Shown one piece after another: positions 1 to 6,480 of a stretch of DNA of 7,376 nucleotides. The notes beneath the pieces were generated by a model, which was not told the DNA's origin, searched no databases, and worked only from the letters and a program-made list of their open reading frames with translations. Source of the DNA: Bacteroidales bacterium (GTDB lineage: Bacteria > Bacteroidota > Bacteroidia > Bacteroidales > UBA932); NCBI GenBank assembly GCA_021443625.1, contig JABUTP010000054.1, forward strand, positions 6,788-14,163, in the 5' to 3' direction. A program made the translations under genes and the position numbers. Position 1 is the stretch's first letter. Each line of letters opens with the position of its first letter.

Positions 1-35
1 GTTTTCGCCTCATAATCTTTCTTTTTGAAAAAAGA

Positions 36-67
36 TTTGGTTATATGATTTATTTTTAAGATATTTG
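36..67 (+). promoter_or_regulatory. Putative promoter of the rpmB operon
   Basis: A TTTG at 36-39 is followed, after a 20-base gap, by GATATTTG at 60-67. The Bacteroidota housekeeping sigma factor recognises a TTTG element near -33 and TAnnTTTG near -7, so the second box has one mismatch (G for the first T). Transcription would start near position 74, giving a leader of about 30 bases before the rpmB start codon. The leader is very A/T-rich with no Shine-Dalgarno motif, which is normal in this phylum. The assignment rests on pattern and spacing only; a further TATTTG at 74-79 could be an alternative -7 box. Confidence 0.45.
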
Positions 68-105
68 CAGCCCTATTTGAGAAAAATAAATAAAAAATAT
101 ACGCA

Positions 106-348
106 ATGTCAAGAGTTTGTCAGGTTACAGGTAAGAAAAGGATGATTGGAAACAACGTTTCCCATTCAAGAAGGCGCACCAAACGCGAGTTCGCCCCTAA
201 CCTCAAGACCAAAAGGTTCTGGTCGGAGGAAGAAGGTCGTTTCATAACACTGAAGGTTTCCTGCAATGGTATGAAGACCATTTATAAGAATGGCCTTGCA
301 GAGACCATCAAGGAAGCTCAGAAGAAAGGTTTAATTGATTTAGTTTAA
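106..348 (+). CDS. rpmB: 50S ribosomal protein bL28
   Basis: A structural protein of the large ribosomal subunit, 80 residues, the usual length of the family. The N-terminal signature is clear: a CQVTGK stretch at residues 5-10, then GNNVSHS at 15-21, followed by [12 protein letters not shown] and a basic middle. Only two cysteines are present (5 and 53) and they do not form CxxC pairs, so this is the zinc-independent form. It is the first gene of a ribosomal cluster, with rpmG beginning 11 bases after its stop. Strand, length and start (an ATG after an A-rich leader) all agree with the family, and the identification is secure. Confidence 0.97.
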   Translation: MSRVCQVTGKKRMIGNNVSHSRRRTKREFAPNLKTKRFWSEEEGRFITLKVSCNGMKTIYKNGLAETIKEAQKKGLIDLV

Positions 349-359
349 GATTCAAGACT

Positions 360-548
360 ATGGCATCAGCAAAGAAAGGCAACAGGGTACAGGTAATCCT
401 CGAGTGCACCGAGCAGAAGGCCAGCGGTGTTCCCGGTATGTCAAGGTACATCACCGTTAAGAATAAAAAGAATACCCCTGACAAACTGGAACTCATGAAG
501 TACAATCCCTATCTCAGGAAAGTTACTCTTCATAAAGAGATCAAGTAA
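360..548 (+). CDS. rpmG: 50S ribosomal protein bL33
   Basis: A small basic large-subunit protein of 62 residues that binds 23S rRNA near the E site. The sequence has the family pattern: [15 protein letters not shown] near the start, [21 protein letters not shown] in the middle (residues 28-48) and the closing [14 protein letters not shown]. There is a single cysteine (residue 16), so the four-cysteine zinc knuckle of the C+ form is absent. It lies 11 bases after rpmB and 39 bases before the DUF4295 gene, so the three are almost certainly one transcript. A minus-strand reading frame covers the same bases but resembles no protein family. Confidence 0.97.
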   Translation: MASAKKGNRVQVILECTEQKASGVPGMSRYITVKNKKNTPDKLELMKYNPYLRKVTLHKEIK

Positions 549-587
549 TAAGGCGAAAGCGTTTAACTCCTTTAATAAAGAAGCACT

Positions 588-749
588 ATGGCAAAGAAAG
601 CAGTGGCTACATTCGGCGGTGACCGCGTAGGTCAGAAGTCTGTCGTAAAATGCATCCGTATGGTCAAGTCGGACCGCACCGGTTCGTACGTCTTTGACGA
701 GGAACTCGTTCCCACCGAGAAGGTGAAGGATTTTTTCGCTCAGAAATAA
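588..749 (+). CDS. DUF4295 family ribosome-associated small protein (bL38-like)
   Basis: A 53-residue basic protein (ATG 588, TAA 747-749), easily lost because of its length. It begins MAKKAVATFGGDRVGQKS, continues with VKCIRMVKSDRTGSYVFDEE and ends in EKVKDFFAQK. The start MAKKAVA and the TGSY.F.EE stretch are characteristic of the DUF4295 family, which is found in Bacteroidota directly after rpmB and rpmG. From memory, and with moderate certainty, cryo-EM of the Flavobacterium johnsoniae ribosome assigned this family as large-subunit protein bL38. Position, size and lysine content fit a structural ribosomal role. The strong terminator 24 bases after its stop marks it as the last gene of the ribosomal unit. 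Confidence 0.93.
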   Translation: MAKKAVATFGGDRVGQKSVVKCIRMVKSDRTGSYVFDEELVPTEKVKDFFAQK

Positions 750-772
750 ATCAAGGCAATTCATAATAAGGG

Positions 773-804
773 CCGGCTGGATATTATCCGGCCGGACTTT
801 TTTT
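773..804 (+). terminator. Intrinsic terminator of the rpmB-rpmG-DUF4295 unit
   Basis: CCGGCTGGAT (773-782) pairs with ATCCGGCCGG (786-795) across an ATT loop, giving ten base pairs with one T-G wobble. Two bases later a run of seven Ts (798-804) follows. This is a textbook Rho-independent terminator. The start codon of the next gene is at 809, only four bases after the T run, so termination would end the RNA before that gene; it must be reached by read-through or from a promoter not visible here. Confidence 0.9.
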
Positions 805-808
805 GTTT

Positions 809-1573
809 ATGGCAACATTTCTCTGGCAGGATATTGTATTCGGTCCCATTCACAGCAGGCGTGTGGGGAGTTCGCTGGGCATCAATCTGCTCCCTACGAC
901 GGCAAAGGTGTGCACATTCGACTGCATATATTGCGAATGCGGGTTGCGGGTCAGTGGTGCGGACAAACACCCTCTGCCCACTCTCAAGGATGTCTGCGAG
1001 GCCATAGAAACCCGTTTCTCGGAACTGGCGGCGCAGCACGTCCACATTGACTCCATCTCTTTTACGGGAAACGGCGAACCTACGCTGCACCCGGCTTTTC
1101 CCCAGATTATAGATTACATTGTGGAGGCCAGGGACAGGTATCTGCCCGGGGCCAAGGTGAGCGTCTTTACCAATGCCACCCGTCTCGACCGTTCCGAAAT
1201 CGTGGCTGCTCTCAGGAAAGCCGATAATCCCATCTTGAAGATTGACGTGTCGGACACCGCCCTTATGGAGCGGCTCAACCGTCCCAACGTGCCGTTCGTG
1301 CCGCAGGATGCAGTAGCCGGAATGATGCTGTTTGACGGAGACTTCACTATGCAGACGATGTTTGTAAAGGGGGATGTCGTGGATAATTCTACTGCCGAAG
1401 CGCTGGAAGGGTGGTACAAGGTGGTGCGTCAGACCCGTCCGAGGTCGATTATGGCCTACAGCATAGACCGGGAAACGCCCGTGTCGGGGCTTGTGAAGGT
1501 TTCCGTCGAAGAGCTGCGTTCCATAGCCGCGCCGCTCATTGCAGAAGGTTTTGACGTCAAGATAAATGCATAG
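809..1573 (+). CDS. Radical SAM protein, TYW1/wyosine-synthetase-like group (COG0731-like)
   Basis: A 254-residue radical S-adenosylmethionine enzyme. The cluster motif CTFDCIYC (Cys 35, 39 and 42, spaced C-x3-C-x2-C) should bind the 4Fe-4S cluster. GNGEPTLHP at 88-96 is the SAM-binding GGEP-type motif, TNAT lies at 121-124 and LKIDV at 143-147. The N-terminal FGPIHSRRVGSSLGINLLP resembles the GPxxSRRLGxSLG signature of COG0731, whose archaeal and eukaryotic relatives make the wyosine base of tRNA-Phe; bacteria are not known to make wyosine, so the bacterial substrate is unknown. The ATG at 809 is preferred to an in-frame TTG at 803, which lies inside the terminator T tract; no later start would keep the conserved N-terminus. 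It sits among translation genes, which hints at a tRNA- or ribosome-related substrate, but that is inference. Confidence 0.88.
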   Translation: MATFLWQDIVFGPIHSRRVGSSLGINLLPTTAKVCTFDCIYCECGLRVSGADKHPLPTLKDVCEAIETRFSELAAQHVHIDSISFTGNGEPTLHPAFPQIIDYIVEARDRYLPGAKVSVFTNATRLDRSEIVAALRKADNPILKIDVSDTALMERLNRPNVPFVPQDAVAGMMLFDGDFTMQTMFVKGDVVDNSTAEALEGWYKVVRQTRPRSIMAYSIDRETPVSGLVKVSVEELRSIAAPLIAEGFDVKINA

Positions 1574-1588
1574 AAACTTATTTTTCAT

Positions 1589-1597
1589 TAAATTTGC
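1589..1597 (+). promoter_or_regulatory. Putative -7 promoter element of ftsY
   Basis: TAAATTTGC is an exact match to the Bacteroidota -7 box TAnnTTTG, including the commonly following C. It lies in the 49-base gap between the radical SAM gene and ftsY and would start RNA near 1603, about 20 bases before the ftsY ATG. No convincing TTTG box exists at the expected distance upstream; the nearest, TTTTG at 1549-1553, is too far. The element may therefore be weak, but it would free ftsY-pheT from the terminator and from the gene before. Confidence 0.5.
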
Positions 1598-1622
1598 CTG
1601 ATTCTATCAAAACATAAAGATT

Positions 1623-2597
1623 ATGGCACTATTCGGAATATTCGGCAAGAAAAAGGCGCAGAACCAGGAGGACATCAAGGAGAACAAAGAGTCGCTGGAT
1701 GCCGGTCTGGACGCTACCAAAAAGTCCCTGTGGGGCAAGCTGCAGCATGCCATCCTGGGCAAGTCCGAAGTGGATGCCGACGTGCTTGACGCCATAGAGG
1801 AGGCGCTCATAACCTCCGACGTGGGGGTTGAGACCACCATCAAGATTATAGAACGGCTCGAGAGCCGTGTCGCCCGGGACAAATATGTGGGTACGGCGGA
1901 ACTCAATGCGATTCTCACCGAGGAGATTATGGACCTCGTGAATGCCGGGGTGGAGATTGTGGAGCCGTTCGATTTCTCGAAAAAGCCCTATGTGATTATG
2001 GTTGTGGGAGTCAACGGAGTGGGCAAGACCACCACTATAGGCAAGCTTGCCGCCCAACTCCGCAGCGAAGGTAAAAAGGTTGTCCTGGGGGCAGCGGACA
2101 CGTTCCGCGCAGCCGCCGTAGATCAGCTTGACATCTGGGCGCAGAGGGCCGGCGTTGATATTGTGAAGCAGGCTATGGGGTCGGACCCCGCCTCGGTGGC
2201 ATACGACACCGTCAAGAGTGCCGTGGCCCGCGATGCGGATGTGGTCATAGTGGATACCGCAGGGCGCCTTCACAACAAAGTCGGGCTGATGAACGAGCTC
2301 ACCAAGATTCGCAACGTGATGAAGAAGGTAGTGCCTGATGCCCCCCACGAAGTGCTGCTGGTGATTGACGGTTCCACCGGCCAGAACGGTTTCATCCAGG
2401 CCCAGGAGTTCACCAAGGCCACCGACGTCACCGCCATTGCCGTAACCAAGCTCGACGGCACGGCCAAGGGCGGCGTGGTCATCGGTATCAGCGACCAGTT
2501 CAATATCCCCGTCAAATTCATCGGCGTAGGGGAGAAAATCGAGGACCTCAGACTTTTCGACAAGAAGGACTTTATAGAATCCATTTTCAGAAATTAA
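1623..2597 (+). CDS. ftsY: Signal recognition particle receptor FtsY
   Basis: The membrane-side GTPase that docks ribosome-nascent chain-SRP complexes at the inner membrane; it pairs with Ffh and both hydrolyse GTP. At 324 residues it is the short form lacking the long acidic A domain of the E. coli protein. The N-terminal MALFGIFGKKK is a likely amphipathic membrane-targeting segment. The helical N domain spans roughly 25-115 and the G domain 120-324. GTPase motifs are complete: GVNGVGKT (129-136), DTFRAAA (159-165), DTAGR (211-215), TKLDGTAKGG (275-284) and GVGEKIEDL (301-309). The last of these is typical of FtsY and distinguishes it from Ffh, as does the absence of a methionine-rich M domain. 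pheT follows after 13 bases, so the two are probably co-transcribed. Confidence 0.98.
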   Translation: MALFGIFGKKKAQNQEDIKENKESLDAGLDATKKSLWGKLQHAILGKSEVDADVLDAIEEALITSDVGVETTIKIIERLESRVARDKYVGTAELNAILTEEIMDLVNAGVEIVEPFDFSKKPYVIMVVGVNGVGKTTTIGKLAAQLRSEGKKVVLGAADTFRAAAVDQLDIWAQRAGVDIVKQAMGSDPASVAYDTVKSAVARDADVVIVDTAGRLHNKVGLMNELTKIRNVMKKVVPDAPHEVLLVIDGSTGQNGFIQAQEFTKATDVTAIAVTKLDGTAKGGVVIGISDQFNIPVKFIGVGEKIEDLRLFDKKDFIESIFRN

Positions 2598-2610
2598 TTT
2601 ACAACTCAAT

Positions 2611-5070
2611 ATGACAGTTTCTTACAATTGGCTTAAAGATTATCTCAAGTTTGACCTGACACCTGACGAGGTCGGTGAAATCCTTACCTCCACGGGGCTT
2701 GAAGTTGAACATATAGAGCAGATTGAACAGATTCCCGGAGGATTGGCCGGAGTGGTGGTGGCTGAAGTTCTGGAGTGCGTAGAGCACCCCGACAGCGACC
2801 ATCTGCACATCACCAGACTGAATGTCGGTGAGGCTGAGCCGCTTCAGGTGGTTTGCGGCGCCCCCAACGTGGCAGCGGGACAGAAGGTCCTTCTGGCAAC
2901 CGTGGGAACCCGCCTCGTTACCATTTCTGGTGAAGAGATAAAGTTGAAGAAATCCAAAATCCGCGGTGTGGAGAGTTTCGGAATGATATGCGCAGAAGAT
3001 GAACTCGGACTCGGAGAGGGACACGAAGGCATTATGGTATTGAGCCCCGATGCAGTTCCCGGCACACCCGCCAAGGATTATCTCAATCTCAAGACCGACA
3101 CAGTTTATGAAATAGGCCTTACCCCCAACCGTATCGACGGCGCATCGCACATCGGTGCCGCCCGCGATCTCTATGCCTATTGCAAGGCACACGGTATTGA
3201 TGCCGAGTGGACCCTTCCCCAGCCGACCGTTTCTCTCAAAGGCAATGGTACGGCTGTGCCGGTTGAGGTCTCGGCTCCCGCTGACGCCCCCCGCTATATC
3301 GGCATTACCATCAAGGGGGTTAAGGTGGGCCCTTCTCCCGACTGGCTCAGGGACAGGCTCAACGCCGTGGGACAGCGTCCCATAAACAATGTGGTTGATA
3401 TCACCAATTTTATTCTCAACGAATGGTGCCAGCCCCTCCACGTGCTGGATATAAGCAAAATCGAGGGCGGCCGCGTGATTGTCAGGAACGCGGGCGAAGG
3501 TGAGAAGGTTGTGACTCTCGACGGAGTGGAACGTACCCTCTGCAGCAAGGATCTGGTCATTGCCGATGCGGGCAAGGTGTTGTGCATAGCCGGCGTGTTC
3601 GGCGCTCTCGAAGGGGGCGTGACCGAGGGGACGACCGACGTATTCCTCGAGACCGCCTATTTCAATCCGGTAACCATCCGCAAGACGGCCAAGCGGCTGG
3701 GTCTCAAGACCGACGCTTCGTTCCGTTTCGAAAGGGGGATTGACCCGCTCAACACTATGAATGTGGCCCGCCGTGCTGCGCAGCTCATCGTTGAACTTGC
3801 AGGGGGCGAGATTGTGGGAGAGCCGGTCGAAATCATTTCCGGCAATCTGGCAAAGGCGGAGGTGGAACTCTCCTACGAACGCATTTTCTCCCTCATCGGC
3901 AAGAATATAGGCAGTGAAACGGTGAAGGTTATCCTCGAAGCCCTGGAATTTGCCATTCTCGCTGAAACCGAGTCCGGGTGCAGGGTGGCAGTGCCTTCCT
4001 ACCGTACCGACGTTACCCGCGAATGCGACGTGGTGGAGGAGATTCTCCGCATCTACGGCTACAACAACATAGAACTTCCCGCCGGGATGAAGATGTCCGT
4101 GCAGCCGACACCCCATCCCGACCCCGAGGCAGTGCGCGCCGATATGTCAAATTTCCTGACCCATAAGGGATTTATGGAGATTATGAACAACTCGCTTACC
4201 AAGAGCGCATATTATTCGGCTCTCAAGACCTGGCCTGCGGAAAACTGCGTGCGGCTGCTCAATCCTCTGAGTGCAGATCTTGACGTAATGAGGCAGAGTC
4301 TCATCCCCGGAGGCCTTGAGACCATCTCCTACAATATCCATCACCAGTCTTCGTCGCTGCGCCTCTATGAGTTGGGTAACGTCTATGCCTTTGTTCCCAA
4401 AGGGGAGGAGGGTTGCCCGCAGGCTGTGCTGGACAACTATCGCGAAGAGATGAAACTCACCCTCTTCGTAAGCGCTCCCGCTTCCAAGGCCTGGCGCGGT
4501 GAGATGGGAGAGGGGTCTTATTTCGAACTCAAAGGGTATCTGGAACTGATAGCCCGCCGTTTCGGAATGAATCTCTACGACTTTGAAACCGCTCCGGCTC
4601 CAGCCGACGTCTTTGCCGAAGGGTTGACTTATTCGCTTCAGGGCAAACCGTTTGCCACAATGGGAACCATCTCCCGCCAGATGCTCAAGGCCTTTGACAT
4701 AAAGCAGCCGGTGTTCGCCGCCGAAATTTCGTGGAACACCCTGATGCTTATGGCATCGCGCAACAAGGTCAAATATCGCGAACTTCCCAAGTTCCCCGAA
4801 GTGCGCAGGGATCTGGCATTGCTGCTGGACGAGTCGGTTTCCTTTGCAGATTTGCGCAAGACCGCAGTGAAGACCGAGAAGCAGCTGCTCAAGAGCGTCA
4901 CCCTCTTCGACGTATATCGCGGCCCCAAGATTCCCGAAGGGAAAAAGCAGTATGCCTTGAGTTTTGTTTTGCAGAACCCCGAGCAGACTCTCACCGACGA
5001 GGCCGTGGATAAGATTATGGCCAAGTTGCTCGGCGCTTTCGAACACGGACACGGCGCCACTTTGAGATAG
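2611..5070 (+). CDS. pheT: Phenylalanine--tRNA ligase beta subunit
   Basis: Beta chain of the cytoplasmic alpha2-beta2 enzyme that charges tRNA-Phe; it carries tRNA-binding and editing functions while the alpha chain (PheS) is catalytic. The 819 residues match the usual bacterial length of about 800. In order: N-terminal B1 segment starting MTVSYNWLKDYL, OB-fold tRNA-binding domain at about 40-150 (HPDSDHLHITRLNVG, VVCGAPNVAAGQKV), B3/B4 editing domain at about 215-395 (ending DASFRFERGIDP, 368-379), B5 domain at about 410-480 with the metal-binding region RTDVTRECDVVEEILRIYGY (465-484), the synthetase-like core at about 500-710 (LLNPLSADLDVMRQSLIPG, 549-567) and the C-terminal FDX-ACB anticodon-binding domain at 727-819 (FPEVRRDLAL, then EQTLTDEAVDKIM). 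No pheS is adjacent. It ends at a strong terminator. Confidence 0.98.
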   Translation: MTVSYNWLKDYLKFDLTPDEVGEILTSTGLEVEHIEQIEQIPGGLAGVVVAEVLECVEHPDSDHLHITRLNVGEAEPLQVVCGAPNVAAGQKVLLATVGTRLVTISGEEIKLKKSKIRGVESFGMICAEDELGLGEGHEGIMVLSPDAVPGTPAKDYLNLKTDTVYEIGLTPNRIDGASHIGAARDLYAYCKAHGIDAEWTLPQPTVSLKGNGTAVPVEVSAPADAPRYIGITIKGVKVGPSPDWLRDRLNAVGQRPINNVVDITNFILNEWCQPLHVLDISKIEGGRVIVRNAGEGEKVVTLDGVERTLCSKDLVIADAGKVLCIAGVFGALEGGVTEGTTDVFLETAYFNPVTIRKTAKRLGLKTDASFRFERGIDPLNTMNVARRAAQLIVELAGGEIVGEPVEIISGNLAKAEVELSYERIFSLIGKNIGSETVKVILEALEFAILAETESGCRVAVPSYRTDVTRECDVVEEILRIYGYNNIELPAGMKMSVQPTPHPDPEAVRADMSNFLTHKGFMEIMNNSLTKSAYYSALKTWPAENCVRLLNPLSADLDVMRQSLIPGGLETISYNIHHQSSSLRLYELGNVYAFVPKGEEGCPQAVLDNYREEMKLTLFVSAPASKAWRGEMGEGSYFELKGYLELIARRFGMNLYDFETAPAPADVFAEGLTYSLQGKPFATMGTISRQMLKAFDIKQPVFAAEISWNTLMLMASRNKVKYRELPKFPEVRRDLALLLDESVSFADLRKTAVKTEKQLLKSVTLFDVYRGPKIPEGKKQYALSFVLQNPEQTLTDEAVDKIMAKLLGAFEHGHGATLR

Positions 5071-5090
5071 TGCCGTTGCCGCTTAAGCAT

Positions 5091-5126
5091 AAAAAAGGCT
5101 GACCTTTGCAGAGGCCGGCCTTTTTT
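5091..5126. terminator. Bidirectional terminator between pheT and the convergent barrel gene
   Basis: Six As (5091-5096) and GGCTGACCTT pair with GAGGCCGGCC and six Ts (5121-5126) around a TGCA loop at 5107-5110. The stem has two G-T wobbles and one A-C mismatch on the plus strand. A T run follows the stem on either strand, so it can stop transcription from pheT on the plus strand (stop 5068-5070) and from the minus-strand operon, whose stop codon is at 5143-5145. This is the usual arrangement at a convergent gene end. Confidence 0.88.
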
Positions 5127-5142
5127 GCGTTCCGAAAGTCGC

Positions 5143-6480
5143 TTATCGCAGCGAATACCGGATACCCGCCTTGACGGCGGGGTAGAGGGGATGGGCATTA
5201 TAGACGGTGCGCGGCATCTCCCCCCTGCAGAAATGGTACGAAACGGACGGCTCGAAATAGAGACTGAAATGGTTCCATACATTGTATCCCGCACCTATCT
5301 TGCCTCCGGCGGAGAACAGGTCTGGTATTTCTTTGCAGGAGGTGTAGTTGGATGGGAAATGGACCGATTTCTTCTGGTCGATGCACCTCGCCCAGCCCGC
5401 TTCCGTCCCCGCATACAGATAGAAGTTGTCTTTGTTAACGATGTTTGCTCCAATCCCGATGGGGATTCCAAGATAGGTCAGTGTCTGGGAAGCGCCGATG
5501 CTTTTTGCGGTGGAGTGGAGGATTTCCGCCCCGACCCCCGTCTCAACATACAATATTCTGCCCAACCCGAGACGGGCATAAACTCCGAACTGAACCGGAG
5601 GAAGGTAGTCATAGGAATTGTCTTTTTCGAGGGTTACGACGTTCTGTACGATTTCCTCATAGTTTGCGGCATTGCCGGGCTTCGAGTAATATCCTCCCGG
5701 ACTGACGTCAAAAACGGGAGAGTCGGATGGCTCACCGGCCATTGCTGCGTCAAATTTCGATACCGACAAACCGCTCAGGTCGCTTCCGATGCCACCTGTG
5801 GCGTTTATGGAGAGGGAATACCGGTGCGGCCGGCGTATTTTTCCGCCGGTTGGAACTATATTGTCCGCAAACAGCCGGTTGCCCGCTGCGGCGGAAGCGG
5901 AGGGGGCATGGGAGTCTGTATCGGCAGCATCCGCTTCTGCGTAGGGTTTGTTGTCGGTGGAATCTGCATCTGGGGCGGCGTTCGTCCCTGCGGCAGACTC
6001 GCTTTGCGGGGCTGAAGCCGCATCCGGAGAAACGGCGGAAACGGGTGCCGCATTCGGAGCATCGGCATAACCGGTCGTTGTTTCTGGCGTAGCGGAGCAA
6101 CGGGTTGCATCCTTTGGGCCGACGTATGGTCCGGATGCCGCAATAGCGGTGGTAACGGCGGCAGCGGATTCCTCCGCCGGAATCATTGCCGGGGCGTCTG
6201 TGTCTTCCGCAGCAGCAATCTCCCGGTTGGCGGCCAACCCGACAATTTCATCTTCGGAAGGTCTCAGCAGGAACAATCCTCCGGCAGCAATGGCTGCCAG
6301 ACAGGCTGCCGCCGCACCGATGATGAATCTTCGGTGGACCTTCCTTCCTGCGGGTGCGGCTTCCGCCGACTCCATCCTGGCGCGGACGGCGTCCCAGCCC
6401 GTTTCGGGGCTGTCCCACTCTGCGCTCTCAACGCGTTGCGACAGCGCTTCTATCCATTTGTCGTCAGCTTTGTTTCTCAT
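5143..6480 (-). CDS. Dual membrane-spanning anti-sigma factor (Dma-like): cytoplasmic head, one TM helix, acidic linker, outer-membrane beta-barrel
   Basis: A 445-residue protein with four parts. Residues 1-48 are a soluble head (DKWIEALSQRVESAE, then SPETGWDAVRARM), similar to the short anti-sigma heads paired with Bacteroidota ECF factors. Residues 52-72 are a hydrophobic helix preceded by R46, K47, R50 and R51, which predicts N-terminus-in. Residues 74-217 are a low-complexity linker rich in Ala, Ser, Asp and Glu, with few basic residues. Residues 219-445 show about eight amphipathic strands (e.g. VQFGVYARLGLG, ILYVETGVGAEIL, TYLGIPIGIGANI, LFSAGGKIGAGYNVW) with short turns on one side and long loops on the other, as in OmpA/PF13568-type barrels. 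The gene overlaps the ECF sigma gene by 17 bases. The likely role is to hold that sigma factor inactive until the barrel senses a change. Parts and order match the Dma family; the signal and exact function here are unknown. Confidence 0.8.
   Translation of the reverse strand: MRNKADDKWIEALSQRVESAEWDSPETGWDAVRARMESAEAAPAGRKVHRRFIIGAAAACLAAIAAGGLFLLRPSEDEIVGLAANREIAAAEDTDAPAMIPAEESAAAVTTAIAASGPYVGPKDATRCSATPETTTGYADAPNAAPVSAVSPDAASAPQSESAAGTNAAPDADSTDNKPYAEADAADTDSHAPSASAAAGNRLFADNIVPTGGKIRRPHRYSLSINATGGIGSDLSGLSVSKFDAAMAGEPSDSPVFDVSPGGYYSKPGNAANYEEIVQNVVTLEKDNSYDYLPPVQFGVYARLGLGRILYVETGVGAEILHSTAKSIGASQTLTYLGIPIGIGANIVNKDNFYLYAGTEAGWARCIDQKKSVHFPSNYTSCKEIPDLFSAGGKIGAGYNVWNHFSLYFEPSVSYHFCRGEMPRTVYNAHPLYPAVKAGIRYSLR

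Noticed and set aside
14..37. Possible terminator hairpin AATCTTT / AAAGATT
   Set aside because: Only seven A/T-rich pairs with a ten-base loop and no T run after it; it also overlaps the putative -33 box of the rpmB promoter.
803..808. TTG at 803 as start of the radical SAM gene
   Set aside because: It lies in the T tract of the terminator, and the ATG at 809 gives the conserved N-terminus with only two residues fewer.
761..1588. 275-codon minus-strand frame opposite the radical SAM gene
   Set aside because: The plus-strand frame has the full cluster and SAM motifs; the reverse frame is rich in His, Arg and Gly with no recognisable domain and runs through the terminator.
1629..2609. 326-codon minus-strand frame opposite ftsY
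   Set aside because: Complete FtsY GTPase motifs on the plus strand settle the coding strand; the opposite frame shows no family pattern.
2599..4116. 505-codon open frame on the minus strand opposite pheT
   Set aside because: It lies fully across a certain gene and resembles no family. Such frames arise where the real gene avoids TTA, CTA and TCA codons, as expected in this fairly G/C-rich coding sequence.
5125..6015. 296-codon plus-strand frame opposite the barrel gene
   Set aside because: It begins within the terminator region and has no coherent domain, while the minus strand gives a head, membrane helix, linker and regular beta strands and overlaps the sigma gene in the expected way.
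5850..6260. Tandem DNA repeat in the linker-coding region
   Set aside because: Many GCX codons give a repetitive look, but no unit recurs in register; it is amino-acid bias rather than a tandem array.
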